This document shows positions 1 to 9,364 of a stretch of DNA of 47,031 bases, piece by piece. The position numbers were made by a program, and so were the translations under genes. The notes below the pieces were generated by a model. The model made no database searches, was not told the origin of the DNA, and worked only from the letters and a program-made list of their open reading frames with translations. This DNA is from Thermomicrobiales bacterium (GTDB taxonomy: Bacteria; Chloroflexota; Chloroflexia; Thermomicrobiales; UBA6265). Positions within the stretch are counted from its first letter, which is position 1. Each line of letters begins with the position of its first letter. The DNA lies in contig JAUJOZ010000034.1 in assembly GCA_030447415.1 (NCBI GenBank), positions 1-47,031 on the forward strand, given 5' to 3'.

Positions 1-489
1 CGTTGCCATGCCGCCAAGCATAGGCGTCCCGGGGTTTGCGGACACGCCCTAGTCACCATCACGAGGTGGTCCACGCTCCGCCAGGAGGGCAACGGAGTGC
101 GTCGTGCCAGTCCACCGCAGTCGCTGCCAGCGGACGTCATCCCGTTCGCATCGGAACACCGTGGCGCGTGTCGCCGGCGATTGACACCTGTTCGCCGAGA
201 CTGCTAGACTCCAGGTTGCCGCTCGCCCGGGGAGCCGGTGGGGTGGCGTGCAAGTGCATGAACCGGCGTGGCCCTTGGGTCCCGGCCGGTGGGCGTGGAC
301 CGGGAGTAGTAGGCCCCCTCTGCCAGCGAGTCGCCGGGTGGTGTGAGGCGACGCATTGGGCCGAACTCGCCCGCGAGCCGCGGTGGTGAACCGGGTCGTT
401 CCGCAGCCATCGCCGGGTCGCCCCCGTTATCGGGCTTCGAGCGGGTCGTCGCCCGCGCTCCAAGCGGTCCTCCGCCGAACGATCCACGC
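1..489. other. Gene-free leading stretch
   Basis: No reading frame here has the composition of a real protein; the open frames are arginine- and proline-rich shadows typical of high-GC DNA. No rRNA, second tRNA or clear promoter was recognised. It ends directly at the tRNA-Ala gene, so the tRNA promoter should lie in its last 100 bases, but no convincing -35/-10 pair stands out. Confidence 0.5.
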
Positions 490-562
490 GGGGCTGTAGC
501 TCAGCTGGGAGAGCACGACACTGGCAGTGTCGGGGTCAGGGGTTCGAGTCCCCTCAGCTCCA
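490..562 (+). tRNA. tRNA-Ala (anticodon GGC)
   Basis: The 73-nt sequence folds as a full cloverleaf. The 7-bp acceptor stem pairs GGGGCTG (490-496) with CAGCTCC (555-561) and includes the G3:U70 wobble that is the main identity element of alanine tRNA. The D arm is GCTC/GAGC, the anticodon loop CTGGCAG holds GGC, the T stem is AGGGG/CCCCT with loop TTCGAGT, and the discriminator is A at 562. The CCA end is not encoded in full: the bases after A73 are CCC. The gene ends only 53 nt before the T-box motif of the leuS leader, so the two may share a transcript. Confidence 0.95.
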
Positions 563-615
563 CCCTACGGATCGTCCTCAGGATAGACGCCCAACGGGCA
601 CGGCGACGGCCAAGC

Positions 616-692
616 AGGGTGGTACCGCGGAAGCGCACCGGCGACGGTCGCGGCCTTTCGTCCCTGACCGGGGACGGAAGGCTGTTTTATTT
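616..692 (+). promoter_or_regulatory. T-box antiterminator/terminator of leuS
   Basis: The T-box consensus AGGGTGGTACCGCGG is at 616-630. Two exclusive folds are visible. In the antiterminator, AGGG (616-619) pairs with CCCT (662-665), leaving the 7-nt TGGTACC bulge that binds the tRNA NCCA end, and 627-633 pairs with 655-661 over 7 bp including two G-U pairs. In the terminator, 653-664 pairs with 671-682 over 12 bp, followed by TGTTTTATTT. The bulge base T623 would pair with discriminator A73, which fits tRNA-Leu. Uncharged tRNA-Leu would therefore favour read-through into leuS. No standard Stem I with a specifier loop is recognisable upstream: only 53 nt separate this motif from the tRNA-Ala gene. 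Confidence 0.88.
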
Positions 693-767
693 AACCCGAC
701 GCGGGCTCATGGTCGGTTGCCGTGGGTCGGGCACGCGTTATTCAACCCGTATCCGAGGAGGCTCGCC

Positions 768-3305
768 GTGACCGACACCATGGAAGCGGGCGCAACGGTC
801 GAGACGCCGGTGCGCCCGGTCAGCGCCAACGACACACCCGACGCCGCGGGGCGGTACAACCCGAGCGCCGTCGAGCCGAAGTGGCGGGAGCGGTGGGAAG
901 CCGACGACCTCTACCGCGTCGACGATGCGTCGGACAAGCCGAAGTGGTACTCGCTGACGATGTACCCCTACCCATCGGGGACGCTGCACGTGGGTCACTG
1001 GTACGCCTTCGCGGTGCCGGACGTCTTCGCCCGTCTCCAACGCATGCGTGGCTATAACGTGCTGTTCCCGATGGGCTTCGACGCGTTTGGCCTCCCGGCT
1101 GAGAATGCAGCGATTCGGTCCGGCCGCCACCCCGCGATCTCGACCTTCGACAACATCACCCGGATGCGCGAGCAATACCGACAAATGGGGGCGATGATCG
1201 ACTGGTCGCGAGAAATCGCCAGCTGCACCCCGGACTTTTACCGTTGGAACCAATGGTTCTTCCTGCGGATGCTGGAGCGGGGACTGGCCTACCGTGCCAA
1301 GGGGGCGGTCTGGTGGTGCCCGAAGGACCAGACGGTGCTGGCCAACGAGCAGGTGCTGGAAGGGAACGTCTGCGAGCGGTGCGGCAGCGCGGTCGCCAAG
1401 CGCGACCTGGAGCAGTGGTACTTCCGGATCACCGCTTACGCCGAGGAACTCCTGCGCGATGCCCAGGCGCTGGATTGGCCCGAGCGCGTCAAGACGATGC
1501 AGCGGAACTGGATCGGCCGGTCGGAAGGCGCCCGGGTCACGTTCACCCTCGAGACCGGTGACGGCCTTGAGGTCTTCACGACCCGACCCGACACCCTTTG
1601 GGGCGCGACGTTCATGGTGATGGCGCCGGAGCATCCGCTCGTCGCGAAGATCACCACCCCGGAGCGGCGGGCAGAGGTCGAGGCCTACGTCGAGCAGACG
1701 CGGCAGGAAACCGAGATCGAGCGCACATCGACCGATGAGGCGCGGCCGAAGACGGGTGTCTTCACCGGGGCTTACGCGGTGAACCCCGTCGATGACGAGC
1801 GCATCCCGGTGTGGATCGCCGACTACGTGCTGATGGGGTATGGCACCGGGGCGATCATGGCGGTACCGGCGCACGACGAGCGCGACTTCACCTTCGCCCG
1901 TGCCTTCGGTCTACCGATCCGCGTGGTGATCCAACCCGAGGACGGCGAGGCGCTGGACGGCGACACGATGATCGAGGCCTACCACGGCCCGGGAAGGATG
2001 GTGAACTCCGGTCGGTTCGATGGGACGTCCGTGCCCGAAGGCCTGCCCGGGGTGATTGGCTGGTTGGAGGAGCAAGGTCGGGGGCGGGCCGCGGTCAACT
2101 ACCGCCTGCGCGACTGGTTGATCTCACGCCAGCGCTACTGGGGCACGCCCTTCCCGATCGTCTACTGCGATGCCTGCGGCGTCGTTCCGGTGCCGGACGA
2201 CGAGTTGCCGGTCGTGCTGCCGCTCGACGCCGAGTTCAAGCCGACGGGACAAAGTCCGCTGACCACCAACGAAACGTTTCTGAACACCCAGTGCCCACGC
2301 TGCGGCGGACCCGGCCGGCGCGAAACCGACACGATGGACACCTTCGTCGACTCCTCCTGGTACTGGTTCCGCTACACGAGCCCGGACGAGGAGACGCGGC
2401 CGTTCGACCCGGCGAGGGCGGCGCAATGGTGCCCCGTGGACCTGTACTGCGGGGGGATCGAGCACGCCATCCTGCACCTTCTGTACGCCCGGTTCTTCAC
2501 CAAGGTCCTTCGTGACATCGGCCTGATCGAGCACGGCGAGCCGTTCCTGCGGTTGCGCAATCAGGGGATGATTCTGTCGGCCGAAGGCGTGAAGATGAGC
2601 AAGAGCCGGGGGACGCAGGTCGACCCGGACGGGTTGGTCCGCGCCTACGGGGCGGATGCGCTGCGCCTGCACCTGATGTACCTCGGCCCATGGGATCAGG
2701 GCGGCCCTTGGAACACGCGGGGCATCACCGGCATGGAGCGCTTCATCCGGCGCGTGTTCCAGGTGGTCACCGAGACGACTGCCCGTCCGTCGGACGGGGC
2801 GGCGGACGACCCGGCCGCGCTGGCCCTACGACGCTCCACTCACCGCACGATCCAACGGGTGACGGCCGACCTGGACGACTTCCAGTTCAACACCATGGTC
2901 GCCGCGCTCAACGAGTTCGTGAACGAGCTGATGAAGCTGAAGGACCGACCGGTGGCTCGGACGCCGGCCTGGCGGGAAGCGGTCGAGTCGCTCGTCCTGA
3001 TGATGGCCCCGAGCACGCCCTACGCCGCTGAGGAGATGTGGGAGCACCTGGGCCTGCCGTACTCGGTGCACTTCCAGGCATGGCCGACGTTCGATCCGGC
3101 GCTGACGGAAGAAGAGGTGGTCGAGGTCGTCATCCAGGTCAATGGCAGAGTTCGGGACAAACTCATGCTGCCGCCCGACCTGCCGGAGACCGAGGCGCGG
3201 GACCGAGCGCTCGCCAGCGAGCGAGTCCGCGAGCAGGTTGCGGACAAGGACATCACCCGAGTGATCTACGTCCCAGGGCGACTGGTGAATGTCGTGGCGC
3301 GGTAA
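768..3305 (+). CDS. leuS: Leucyl-tRNA synthetase
   Basis: Class Ia aminoacyl-tRNA synthetase that charges tRNA-Leu in the cytoplasm. From the GTG start the protein is 845 aa, normal for bacterial LeuRS. The HIGH signature is HVGH at residues 74-77 and the KMSKS loop (VKMSKSRG) is near residue 610. A zinc-knuckle insertion (WCPKDQ then CERCGS) lies around residues 184-210. The CP1 editing domain is marked by TTRPDTLWGATF, and the linker WLISRQRYWGTPFP is typical. The GTG at 768 was chosen because GAGGAGG ends 6 nt before it; an upstream ATG in frame at 717 lies in the leader and lacks homology. Expression should be controlled by the T-box just upstream. The gene converges on gcvPB across a perfect hairpin. 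Confidence 0.97.
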   Translation: MTDTMEAGATVETPVRPVSANDTPDAAGRYNPSAVEPKWRERWEADDLYRVDDASDKPKWYSLTMYPYPSGTLHVGHWYAFAVPDVFARLQRMRGYNVLFPMGFDAFGLPAENAAIRSGRHPAISTFDNITRMREQYRQMGAMIDWSREIASCTPDFYRWNQWFFLRMLERGLAYRAKGAVWWCPKDQTVLANEQVLEGNVCERCGSAVAKRDLEQWYFRITAYAEELLRDAQALDWPERVKTMQRNWIGRSEGARVTFTLETGDGLEVFTTRPDTLWGATFMVMAPEHPLVAKITTPERRAEVEAYVEQTRQETEIERTSTDEARPKTGVFTGAYAVNPVDDERIPVWIADYVLMGYGTGAIMAVPAHDERDFTFARAFGLPIRVVIQPEDGEALDGDTMIEAYHGPGRMVNSGRFDGTSVPEGLPGVIGWLEEQGRGRAAVNYRLRDWLISRQRYWGTPFPIVYCDACGVVPVPDDELPVVLPLDAEFKPTGQSPLTTNETFLNTQCPRCGGPGRRETDTMDTFVDSSWYWFRYTSPDEETRPFDPARAAQWCPVDLYCGGIEHAILHLLYARFFTKVLRDIGLIEHGEPFLRLRNQGMILSAEGVKMSKSRGTQVDPDGLVRAYGADALRLHLMYLGPWDQGGPWNTRGITGMERFIRRVFQVVTETTARPSDGAADDPAALALRRSTHRTIQRVTADLDDFQFNTMVAALNEFVNELMKLKDRPVARTPAWREAVESLVLMMAPSTPYAAEEMWEHLGLPYSVHFQAWPTFDPALTEEEVVEVVIQVNGRVRDKLMLPPDLPETEARDRALASERVREQVADKDITRVIYVPGRLVNVVAR

Positions 3306-3330
3306 GCGAATCGGGGGAACCAGACGAACG

Positions 3331-3358
3331 CGGGCCGGTGACGAGTGTCACCGGCCCG
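3331..3358. terminator. Bidirectional terminator between leuS and gcvPB
   Basis: A perfect 12-bp stem (CGGGCCGGTGAC / GTCACCGGCCCG) with a GAGT loop sits between two convergent genes, 25 nt after the leuS stop and 22 nt after the gcvPB stop as read on the minus strand. The following bases GTCGTCGTT are only weakly T-rich, so it may act as a rho-independent-like hairpin in both directions. Confidence 0.75.
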
Positions 3359-3380
3359 TCGTCGTTCGGAGAGGCTCTGG

Positions 3381-4871
3381 TCAGTCTGCCGCGGCCGCTT
3401 CCTTCGCCCGTGAGGATGCCTCCACGGGGGGAAGCCACCGCAGATTCGGGTGCCGGTTGGCGCTCACCTCGTCCAGGCGCTTGAACTCGGTGCGGTGCGG
3501 TGCGCCGGTGACGATCTCGGGGCTGTGCTCCGCTTCGTCCGCGATCTCCCGCATCGCCGCGATGAAGTAGTCGAGCGTTTCCTTTGACTCCGTTTCGGTC
3601 GGCTCGATCATCATCGCCTCGGGGACGATGAGCGGGAAATAGACCGTCGGTGGATGGACGCCGAAGTCGAGCAAGCGTTTGGCAATGTCGAGCGTGCGGA
3701 CGCCGTTGGCCTTCTGGCGGTTTCCGGAGAACACGACCTCGTGCATGCAGGTGCGGTCATAAGGGAGGTCGTACCGCTCCTGCAGGCCGACCCGCAGGTA
3801 GTTGGCGTTGAGGACCGCGTCCTCGCTCACCTGCCGCAAGCCGGCCGCACCATGCATACGGATGTAGCAGTAGGCGCGGACGTGCATCCCAAAGTTGCCG
3901 TGGAATGAATGGACGCGGCCGATGCTCCTCGCCGGCTGGAACCACTCGTAGCGCGAAATCCCTGTCTCGTTCACCTCGCGGATCCGGGGACCGGGGAGGT
4001 ATTCCGCCAGGTCGGCGCGGACACCGACGGGGCCCGAGCCGGGGCCGCCGCCGCCGTGAGGGGTCGAGAAGGTCTTGTGCAAGTTGAAGTGCATCACGTC
4101 GATGCCGAGGTCCGCGGGCCGGGCGACGCCGAGGATGGCGTTGAAGTTGGCGCCGTCGTTGTAGACCAGTCCGCCCGCGGCGTGGACGAGGTCAACGATC
4201 TCCTCGATGTGCTCGTCCCAGAGGCCGAGCGTGTTCGGGTTTGTGATCATCAACCCCGCGGTGTCCGACCCGACCAGCGCCCGCAGCTTTTCGAGGTCGA
4301 CGTTGCCGCGCCGGTCGGACGGGATGGTAACGACGTCGAACCCGGCCATCGTGGCGGTGGCGGGGTTGGTGCCGTGAGCGGAGTCCGGGACGAGGATCTT
4401 AGTCCGGCCCGTGGCGCCCTGGTCCCGATGATAGGCGCGGATGATAAGGACGCCGGTCAGTTCGCCGTGGGCGCCCGCGGCGGGCTGGAGGGTGACGTCC
4501 GCGAAACCCGAGATCTCCGCGAGCATCGCTTGCAACTCGCACATCAGCTCCAGCGCGCCCTGGACCGTGGACGGGTCCTGGTAGGGATGAATCTCGGCGA
4601 AGCCCGGGTAGCGGGCGACCGCCTCGTTGATCTTCGGGTTGTACTTCATCGTGCAGGAGCCGAGCGGGTAGATGTTGATGTCGATGGCGTGGTTCTTCTG
4701 ACTGAGGCGCGTGTAGTGGCGGATCACGTCGAGCTCGCCCACCTCCGGCCAGTCGAGGCCGTCCCGCCGCAAACCGGCCGGCAGGGGTGTCTCGGGGACG
4801 TCCGGCTCGGGGAAGCCCACGGCGCGGCGCTCCGGTTGACTCAGCTCGAAGATCAGCGGCTCAACGGCCAT
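3381..4871 (-). CDS. gcvPB: Glycine dehydrogenase (decarboxylating) subunit 2
   Basis: PLP-dependent subunit of the glycine cleavage P-protein in its two-subunit form. It decarboxylates glycine and passes the aminomethyl group to lipoylated GcvH. The 496-aa protein has the PLP-lysine motif [16 protein letters not shown] and the conserved early segment [16 protein letters not shown]. The ATG at 4871 is preceded by GGAGAAGGA and begins [10 protein letters not shown]; the longer open frame upstream is not protein-like. The partner gcvPA and the gcvT/gcvH genes are not in the window, so they must lie elsewhere. A 13-bp inverted repeat 27 nt upstream of the start could be an operator. Confidence 0.95.
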   Translation of the reverse strand: MAVEPLIFELSQPERRAVGFPEPDVPETPLPAGLRRDGLDWPEVGELDVIRHYTRLSQKNHAIDINIYPLGSCTMKYNPKINEAVARYPGFAEIHPYQDPSTVQGALELMCELQAMLAEISGFADVTLQPAAGAHGELTGVLIIRAYHRDQGATGRTKILVPDSAHGTNPATATMAGFDVVTIPSDRRGNVDLEKLRALVGSDTAGLMITNPNTLGLWDEHIEEIVDLVHAAGGLVYNDGANFNAILGVARPADLGIDVMHFNLHKTFSTPHGGGGPGSGPVGVRADLAEYLPGPRIREVNETGISRYEWFQPARSIGRVHSFHGNFGMHVRAYCYIRMHGAAGLRQVSEDAVLNANYLRVGLQERYDLPYDRTCMHEVVFSGNRQKANGVRTLDIAKRLLDFGVHPPTVYFPLIVPEAMMIEPTETESKETLDYFIAAMREIADEAEHSPEIVTGAPHRTEFKRLDEVSANRHPNLRWLPPVEASSRAKEAAAAD

Positions 4872-4897
4872 GGATTCGTCCTTCTCCGGCGGTGTAA

Positions 4898-4910
4898 TTA
4901 ACCTGGTTAA
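4898..4910. promoter_or_regulatory. Inverted repeat upstream of gcvPB (candidate operator)
   Basis: TTAACC-T-GGTTAA is a perfect 6+1+6 palindrome in an AT-rich patch within very GC-rich DNA, 27-39 nt before the gcvPB start codon. Its place in the leader fits a repressor or activator site. The regulator is unknown. Confidence 0.45.
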
Positions 4911-5113
4911 CCCTTCCCGCGGCCGATGGTAGCACGCGGGTCGTACGCGGACCAACCGCCGCGACCCCTGCACCGCTACGCGCGTCTGAACGCCGCGCCG
5001 TCGGATTCCTCGGCTCGATCGACCAGGAGGCACCACCGCGAACGTCGCGGCTTGCTAAGATGGCGTCGTGAGCTGATGGTGCCGTGGACGGCCCGAGGCG
5101 CGCAGGAGGCATG

Positions 5114-6379
5114 ATGCCCCGGAGGCCGATCCACTACGGCTGGGTCGTAGTGGCCGCCATCGCCACGATGTTGATGGTCGCCGCGGGTGCGCGCCTGCTC
5201 TTCGGGGTGGTTCTCGTCCAGCTGGAGGCACACTTCGGGGCGAGCCGTTCGACACTCACCGGCGCCGTGCTGCTGAACATGGTCGTCGTCTCGGTGCTGC
5301 AGCCGGTGGTCGGATCGGTGGGTGATCGCATCGGCGCGAAGCGGGTTTTGGTAGTCGGCTGTCTTTTGGTCGGCGCGCTGCTGGTCCCTCTCTCCTTCGC
5401 CACCGCGGTTTGGCAGCTTTACCTGCTGTACGGAGTCGTCGCTGCCGTTGGATTCGCGGCGGTCAGCCCGGTGAATACCACGACGCTCGTGAACCGTTGG
5501 TTCGTCGAACGCCGGGGCACTGCCCTGGCGCTTGCCACCTCCGGCACGGCCTTCGGTCAGCTCCTCATCGTGCCGCTCGCGACGTGGACGCTGGTGCGAA
5601 CGGATTGGCAGACGACGTACCGGCTCCTAGCCGCCCTCCTCATCGTCGTGGTTGCGCCGCTCGGGGTGCTGCTGCTCCGCGAGCCGACGCGGGCGGCGAG
5701 CGCTCGAGGGCGCTGGGGCGAGCGCCGAGACGGAGGGGCACCGGCGGCGACCGTTTTGCTGTCGCTGCGCTCACCGGCCTTCTGGCTTCTGGCGTACGGG
5801 TTCCTCGTCTGCGGTTTCACCATGGCATTTGCCAACACCCACTTCATGGCGTTCGCCGACGACATGGGGATGGAGCCGATGGCGGCGGCGGACGTCATCG
5901 CCGTCGTCGCGATCTTCAGCATCATCGGCACCGTCCTGCTCGGCTTGCTCGCCGACCGGTTCCAGCGGCCGCCCGTGCTGGCGCTGACCTACGCGCTGCG
6001 CGGGTTGTCGTTCCTGCTCCTGTTCTTTCTCCCCGTCGGGAGCCTGACCTTCGTCTACGCGGTGGTCCTTGGCGTCTCATGGACGGCCACCACGCCGCTC
6101 ACCGCGGCGATTGCCGGCGATCTGTACGGGCACGCCAACCTCGGCGCCATTTTCGGCGCAATGTTTACGTTCATGCACATCGGCTTCGGCTTGGGAGCGT
6201 ATCTCGACGGGCTGATGTACGACCTTGGCGGTCAATACCACGGCGCCTTGATTGCGAACGGCGTCTTGGGCCTCACCGCCGCGCTCGCCGCCGCCCTGGT
6301 CCGGACGCCACGTGTGTCGGCCACGGCGCGCCGGCACTCCGCTTCGTCACTTGCCGGCACGTCTTTCCCGGCTGACTGA
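5114..6379 (+). CDS. MFS transporter, oxalate/formate antiporter-like
   Basis: Integral membrane protein of about 421 aa with twelve predicted hydrophobic segments. The N-terminal HYGWVVVA leads into TM1 as in the OFA/monocarboxylate branch of the major facilitator superfamily. The loop between TM2 and TM3 carries GDRIGAKRVLVVG, and the repeat in the second half is LLADRFQRPP. A cytoplasmic loop rich in charge (residues about 200-220) separates the two six-helix bundles. Of two tandem ATGs (5111, 5114) the second is better spaced from the AGGAGG at 5104-5109. The substrate cannot be told. It is transcribed toward the next MFS gene, which lies on the other strand. Confidence 0.85.
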   Translation: MPRRPIHYGWVVVAAIATMLMVAAGARLLFGVVLVQLEAHFGASRSTLTGAVLLNMVVVSVLQPVVGSVGDRIGAKRVLVVGCLLVGALLVPLSFATAVWQLYLLYGVVAAVGFAAVSPVNTTTLVNRWFVERRGTALALATSGTAFGQLLIVPLATWTLVRTDWQTTYRLLAALLIVVVAPLGVLLLREPTRAASARGRWGERRDGGAPAATVLLSLRSPAFWLLAYGFLVCGFTMAFANTHFMAFADDMGMEPMAAADVIAVVAIFSIIGTVLLGLLADRFQRPPVLALTYALRGLSFLLLFFLPVGSLTFVYAVVLGVSWTATTPLTAAIAGDLYGHANLGAIFGAMFTFMHIGFGLGAYLDGLMYDLGGQYHGALIANGVLGLTAALAAALVRTPRVSATARRHSASSLAGTSFPAD

Positions 6380-6419
6380 CCGACGATCGTCCCGTGCAGT
6401 GAGATAGACGGGTCGGCGC

Positions 6420-7691
6420 TCAGGCGATCTCGGGCTCGAACTCCGGCGCCGGTGCAACTACCGGCGTCGCGCGACGACTGATGACGTGCGCCCTAATCAG
6501 CAGCGGGACGAGCGCGCACGCCAGCGTCGCGGCGACCACGAGCGGGAGTGACGGCCGGACCGCATACAGTTGGCCGGCGATCACGGGCGCGAGGGAGAAG
6601 GCGAAGCCGCCGAGCATCTCGCTCGTGGCGAAGGCGCGGGCCCGGTGGCGCTCCGGCGCGAGGACCGCGAGGGCAGCGGCGAATAGGGCCCACGCCGAAA
6701 AGAACCCGCCGCGCAGCACGAACGCCAGCACGATGAGAGCGATTGCATCGCTGCGGACGAAGGCGACCAGGCCAGTGGCGACGAAGGCGACGGCGAACGC
6801 GATGGCGACAAACGGGGCCGCCTGCAGCCGCCGGGTGCGCGCTACCGTGAGCCCGAAGAGAACCGTACCGACGGCCGCCGCGCCCCCGAGGGTCGCGACC
6901 CGGGCGGGATCCATGCCGCGCTCGTCCTTGAGGAAGGTTGGGACGAGCGTGGTGCCGAGCGCCAGGGCGAAGATCGTTGAGACCTGCAACGCGAGCACGC
7001 GGCGCACCCCAGGATCGGCGAGGGCCTCCGGGTAGGTCGACGCGGCCGTCTCGGTTGCGCCCGATTTCCTGCGCGACCCGCGCTCGATTCGCGAAAAGGC
7101 GGCAACCGAGGCAGCGGTGCAGAGCGCGGCGAAGATAAACGCGGCGCGCATGCCCCAGATGCTCACGAGGGCGCCGGCGACGAGCGGACCGAGACCGAAG
7201 GCGATGGCGGGGCCGACGGTGAACACCAGCGTGAAGGCCCGGACTCGGTCGCGGCCGGCGTGCGCGACGACATGTGATTGAGCCAGCGGGAACGCCAGCT
7301 CGCCAATCGCGCTTCCAATGACCATCATGAACAGATGGGTCCAGTGCGTGGCGATGGCGGCTCCGACCATGCCAAGTCCGGCCGCGACGCGAGCGGCGAC
7401 GATCAGCCGCCGGGCGCCGAACCGTTCGGCAAGTATCGCCGAGGGGGCTAGAGCGGCAAGACGGAGCAAGCCGGATGAACCGATGACGAGGCCGACGACC
7501 GTCACAGGGGCGCCGAGGGCCTCGATCCAGAGAGGCCAGATCCCCATGTAGCCGCCGAATGCCGCCTCCACGAAGACCATGCCCCAGAAGACGGAGCCGA
7601 CCTCTCCACCTAGGCCAAAATGCCAGGTCCAACGCCCATTCTGTCGGTTCCGGCGCATGCTGCTAGCGGGCTCCGTGGAGACTTGAGTCAC
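6420..7691 (-). CDS. MFS transporter
   Basis: About 423 aa with twelve hydrophobic segments and an MFS-type first half: GYMGIWPLWIEALGAPVTVVG in TM1-2 and ILAERFGARRLIVAAR in the loop after TM2. A hydrophilic central loop (ERGSRRKSGATETAAS) splits the halves. Start choice is uncertain: GTG at 7691 has no clear Shine-Dalgarno, and ATG at 7658 is also possible with GGAG further away. Convergent with the preceding MFS gene with a 40-nt gap. Substrate unknown; a drug/metabolite exporter role is only a guess. Confidence 0.8.
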   Translation of the reverse strand: MTQVSTEPASSMRRNRQNGRWTWHFGLGGEVGSVFWGMVFVEAAFGGYMGIWPLWIEALGAPVTVVGLVIGSSGLLRLAALAPSAILAERFGARRLIVAARVAAGLGMVGAAIATHWTHLFMMVIGSAIGELAFPLAQSHVVAHAGRDRVRAFTLVFTVGPAIAFGLGPLVAGALVSIWGMRAAFIFAALCTAASVAAFSRIERGSRRKSGATETAASTYPEALADPGVRRVLALQVSTIFALALGTTLVPTFLKDERGMDPARVATLGGAAAVGTVLFGLTVARTRRLQAAPFVAIAFAVAFVATGLVAFVRSDAIALIVLAFVLRGGFFSAWALFAAALAVLAPERHRARAFATSEMLGGFAFSLAPVIAGQLYAVRPSLPLVVAATLACALVPLLIRAHVISRRATPVVAPAPEFEPEIA

Positions 7692-7854
7692 GAGGCGGTC
7701 CGCGGGGAATGGTCAAAGGACGGCGCCGGTCAATTCTACCGCCCTCTGCAAAGCCGACGATGGGACGCGTCGGCGGTGACGGCATGCCACTCCATGGTGG
7801 CCCCCGCGGACGGGGCTGCGCTAGAGTGAGGCCGCCGATGAACGCCGGCGCCGC

Positions 7855-8523
7855 ATGGGGAGCAGCGGACAGGTGAATCCGTACGTCGCCACGGCCTTTG
7901 CCATGTGCGTCATCGTCGCCATTGCGGTGGCGGCGACGGCCTACCTTGCGGTGGTTTTCAACCGGCGGGCGAAGGACGACCTGGTGGCCGCGCTGACCCC
8001 GCTCGCGGAGGCAATCGGTGGCAAGGTGAACCTAGATGAGGCGACAGTCACCGGGCGCCACGCCGGCCACCTCGTCTTCGGACGCGTGGCGAACGGACCG
8101 GGTGGCATTGGCCGCCTCTTTCACACCGAAGTGATCGACGCCGCTGGCGGGACCGCCTGGGAATGGAGCTCGCTCCCGTCGCGGGACACCCCCGATGCAC
8201 CAAAGCGGACCTTCGCCTCAGCCGACCCCGATCTCGACGGTCGGTTAAGGGTGGACTGGGAAGCGGTGGCCGCCGCGGCCGTGCCTGACGCCGCTCGGGA
8301 GCGCTTCGGCTTCGAGTACGACCCCGCGCCGGGGCACGTCCGACTCTCTCGCGCCATGCGAACGCGCCATGACATCCCCGATGCGTCAACCTTCGTGCGG
8401 CAGCTCAACACCCTCACCGCGTTCGCCCAAGCCAACCGCCGGGCGCAAGGGGCACCGGCCGGCGAGGCCGAGGATGAGGCAGGTGCCATTCCCATACTGC
8501 GGCCGCGGCCGACCGTCCGGTAG
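7855..8523 (+). CDS. Hypothetical membrane-anchored protein
   Basis: Unrecognised 222-aa protein. Residues 9-33 form one strong hydrophobic segment (ATAFAMCVIVAIAVAATAYL), followed by a soluble domain ending in a proline/arginine-rich tail. The composition is protein-like through the whole frame and the next gene starts 5 nt after its stop, so the pair is probably co-transcribed. A GTG at 7873 is an alternative start. No catalytic motif is visible. Confidence 0.6.
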   Translation: MGSSGQVNPYVATAFAMCVIVAIAVAATAYLAVVFNRRAKDDLVAALTPLAEAIGGKVNLDEATVTGRHAGHLVFGRVANGPGGIGRLFHTEVIDAAGGTAWEWSSLPSRDTPDAPKRTFASADPDLDGRLRVDWEAVAAAAVPDAARERFGFEYDPAPGHVRLSRAMRTRHDIPDASTFVRQLNTLTAFAQANRRAQGAPAGEAEDEAGAIPILRPRPTVR

Positions 8524-8527
8524 CCGC

Positions 8528-9364
8528 ATGTCCCCTGAAGCCGAACCGGCGATCCTCTTTCCGGCGCGCGCCGGTCAAGCGGTGCGGGTCGACTCCCTTG
8601 CCGAGGAGCAGGCCTATCTCAGCGCCTACCCCAGCGCATTCGGCCCGTGGGAGGTTGTTTCTCAAACCCTGTCCACCCGTGATGGCCATGCGACGGATCG
8701 CCTCGTGGTGTGCGCAGGGGCCGGCGCGGGCTCGGTTGTCGAGACGGAGGTGCTCTTCGACGTTTCCTCGTTCGTCGGCACGCCCGGGCTCACTCGCCTC
8801 GGCGGCTTCACCACCGAGTTTCTCGACCGGTTGACGCACGGCGCGCTCGAGTTCGCCCGCTCGAACGTTCCCCTGCACCCCGGTACCCTGCCGCGCTTTC
8901 CAGTGCCGTCGGCACATTACCCTGGCCGGGTCGATGTTCCGCTCGCGCTCCTCGCCGTCGACGCGGGCCGCCGTGGGCTCTTCGCTCCGCCCCTCGTCGT
9001 CACGCTCGATTATCCGGGCGGCGCGCCCTTCGGCGTCGGTGACTTCCCGGGCTTTCGCCCGGCGGACTGGCCGCCGCCGCGGCTCGGCGATTGGCCGCCG
9101 CCGGCGGTGGCCGCCCTCGACCGCGTGAGGCTACAAGGCACGATCGCCCGTTTCAGCGGCTGCGTTACCCGGCTACTCGACGCCTGGCTGGGAGGTGCTG
9201 ACTACGCCCACAGCTCCGACGACGTGGCCGAAGCGTTCGCCCTACTCGCCGTATTAGATCTGCCGGCGATGCTGGAGATCTACGAGCGACTGAACGCGGC
9301 CTACGTCGGCTGGCTTTCGGACGCGGGGCGCGGCTCTGGTCCCGCCTCGGGGAGCGGCGGGTAG
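8528..9364 (+). CDS. Hypothetical protein
   Basis: Unrecognised soluble protein of 278 aa, starting at ATG 8528, 5 nt after the preceding stop, which suggests translational coupling. It contains a tryptophan/proline-rich patch (ADWPPPRLGDWPPPAV) near residue 180. The C-terminal coding end overlaps the 3' end of the opposite-strand HPRT-fusion gene by 64 bp. No family was recognised. Confidence 0.6.
   Translation: MSPEAEPAILFPARAGQAVRVDSLAEEQAYLSAYPSAFGPWEVVSQTLSTRDGHATDRLVVCAGAGAGSVVETEVLFDVSSFVGTPGLTRLGGFTTEFLDRLTHGALEFARSNVPLHPGTLPRFPVPSAHYPGRVDVPLALLAVDAGRRGLFAPPLVVTLDYPGGAPFGVGDFPGFRPADWPPPRLGDWPPPAVAALDRVRLQGTIARFSGCVTRLLDAWLGGADYAHSSDDVAEAFALLAVLDLPAMLEIYERLNAAYVGWLSDAGRGSGPASGSGG

Noticed and set aside
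738..1874. Long minus-strand open frame across leuS
   Set aside because: Arg/Pro/Val-rich shadow of a clear leuS gene; no start signal or homology.
3909..4901. Plus-strand open frame of 330 codons across gcvPB
   Set aside because: Its composition is that of an antisense shadow of the well-supported gcvPB on the other strand.
4872..5110. Glycine riboswitch upstream of gcvPB
   Set aside because: The leader is short and shows no tandem aptamer pattern; only a small palindrome is seen.
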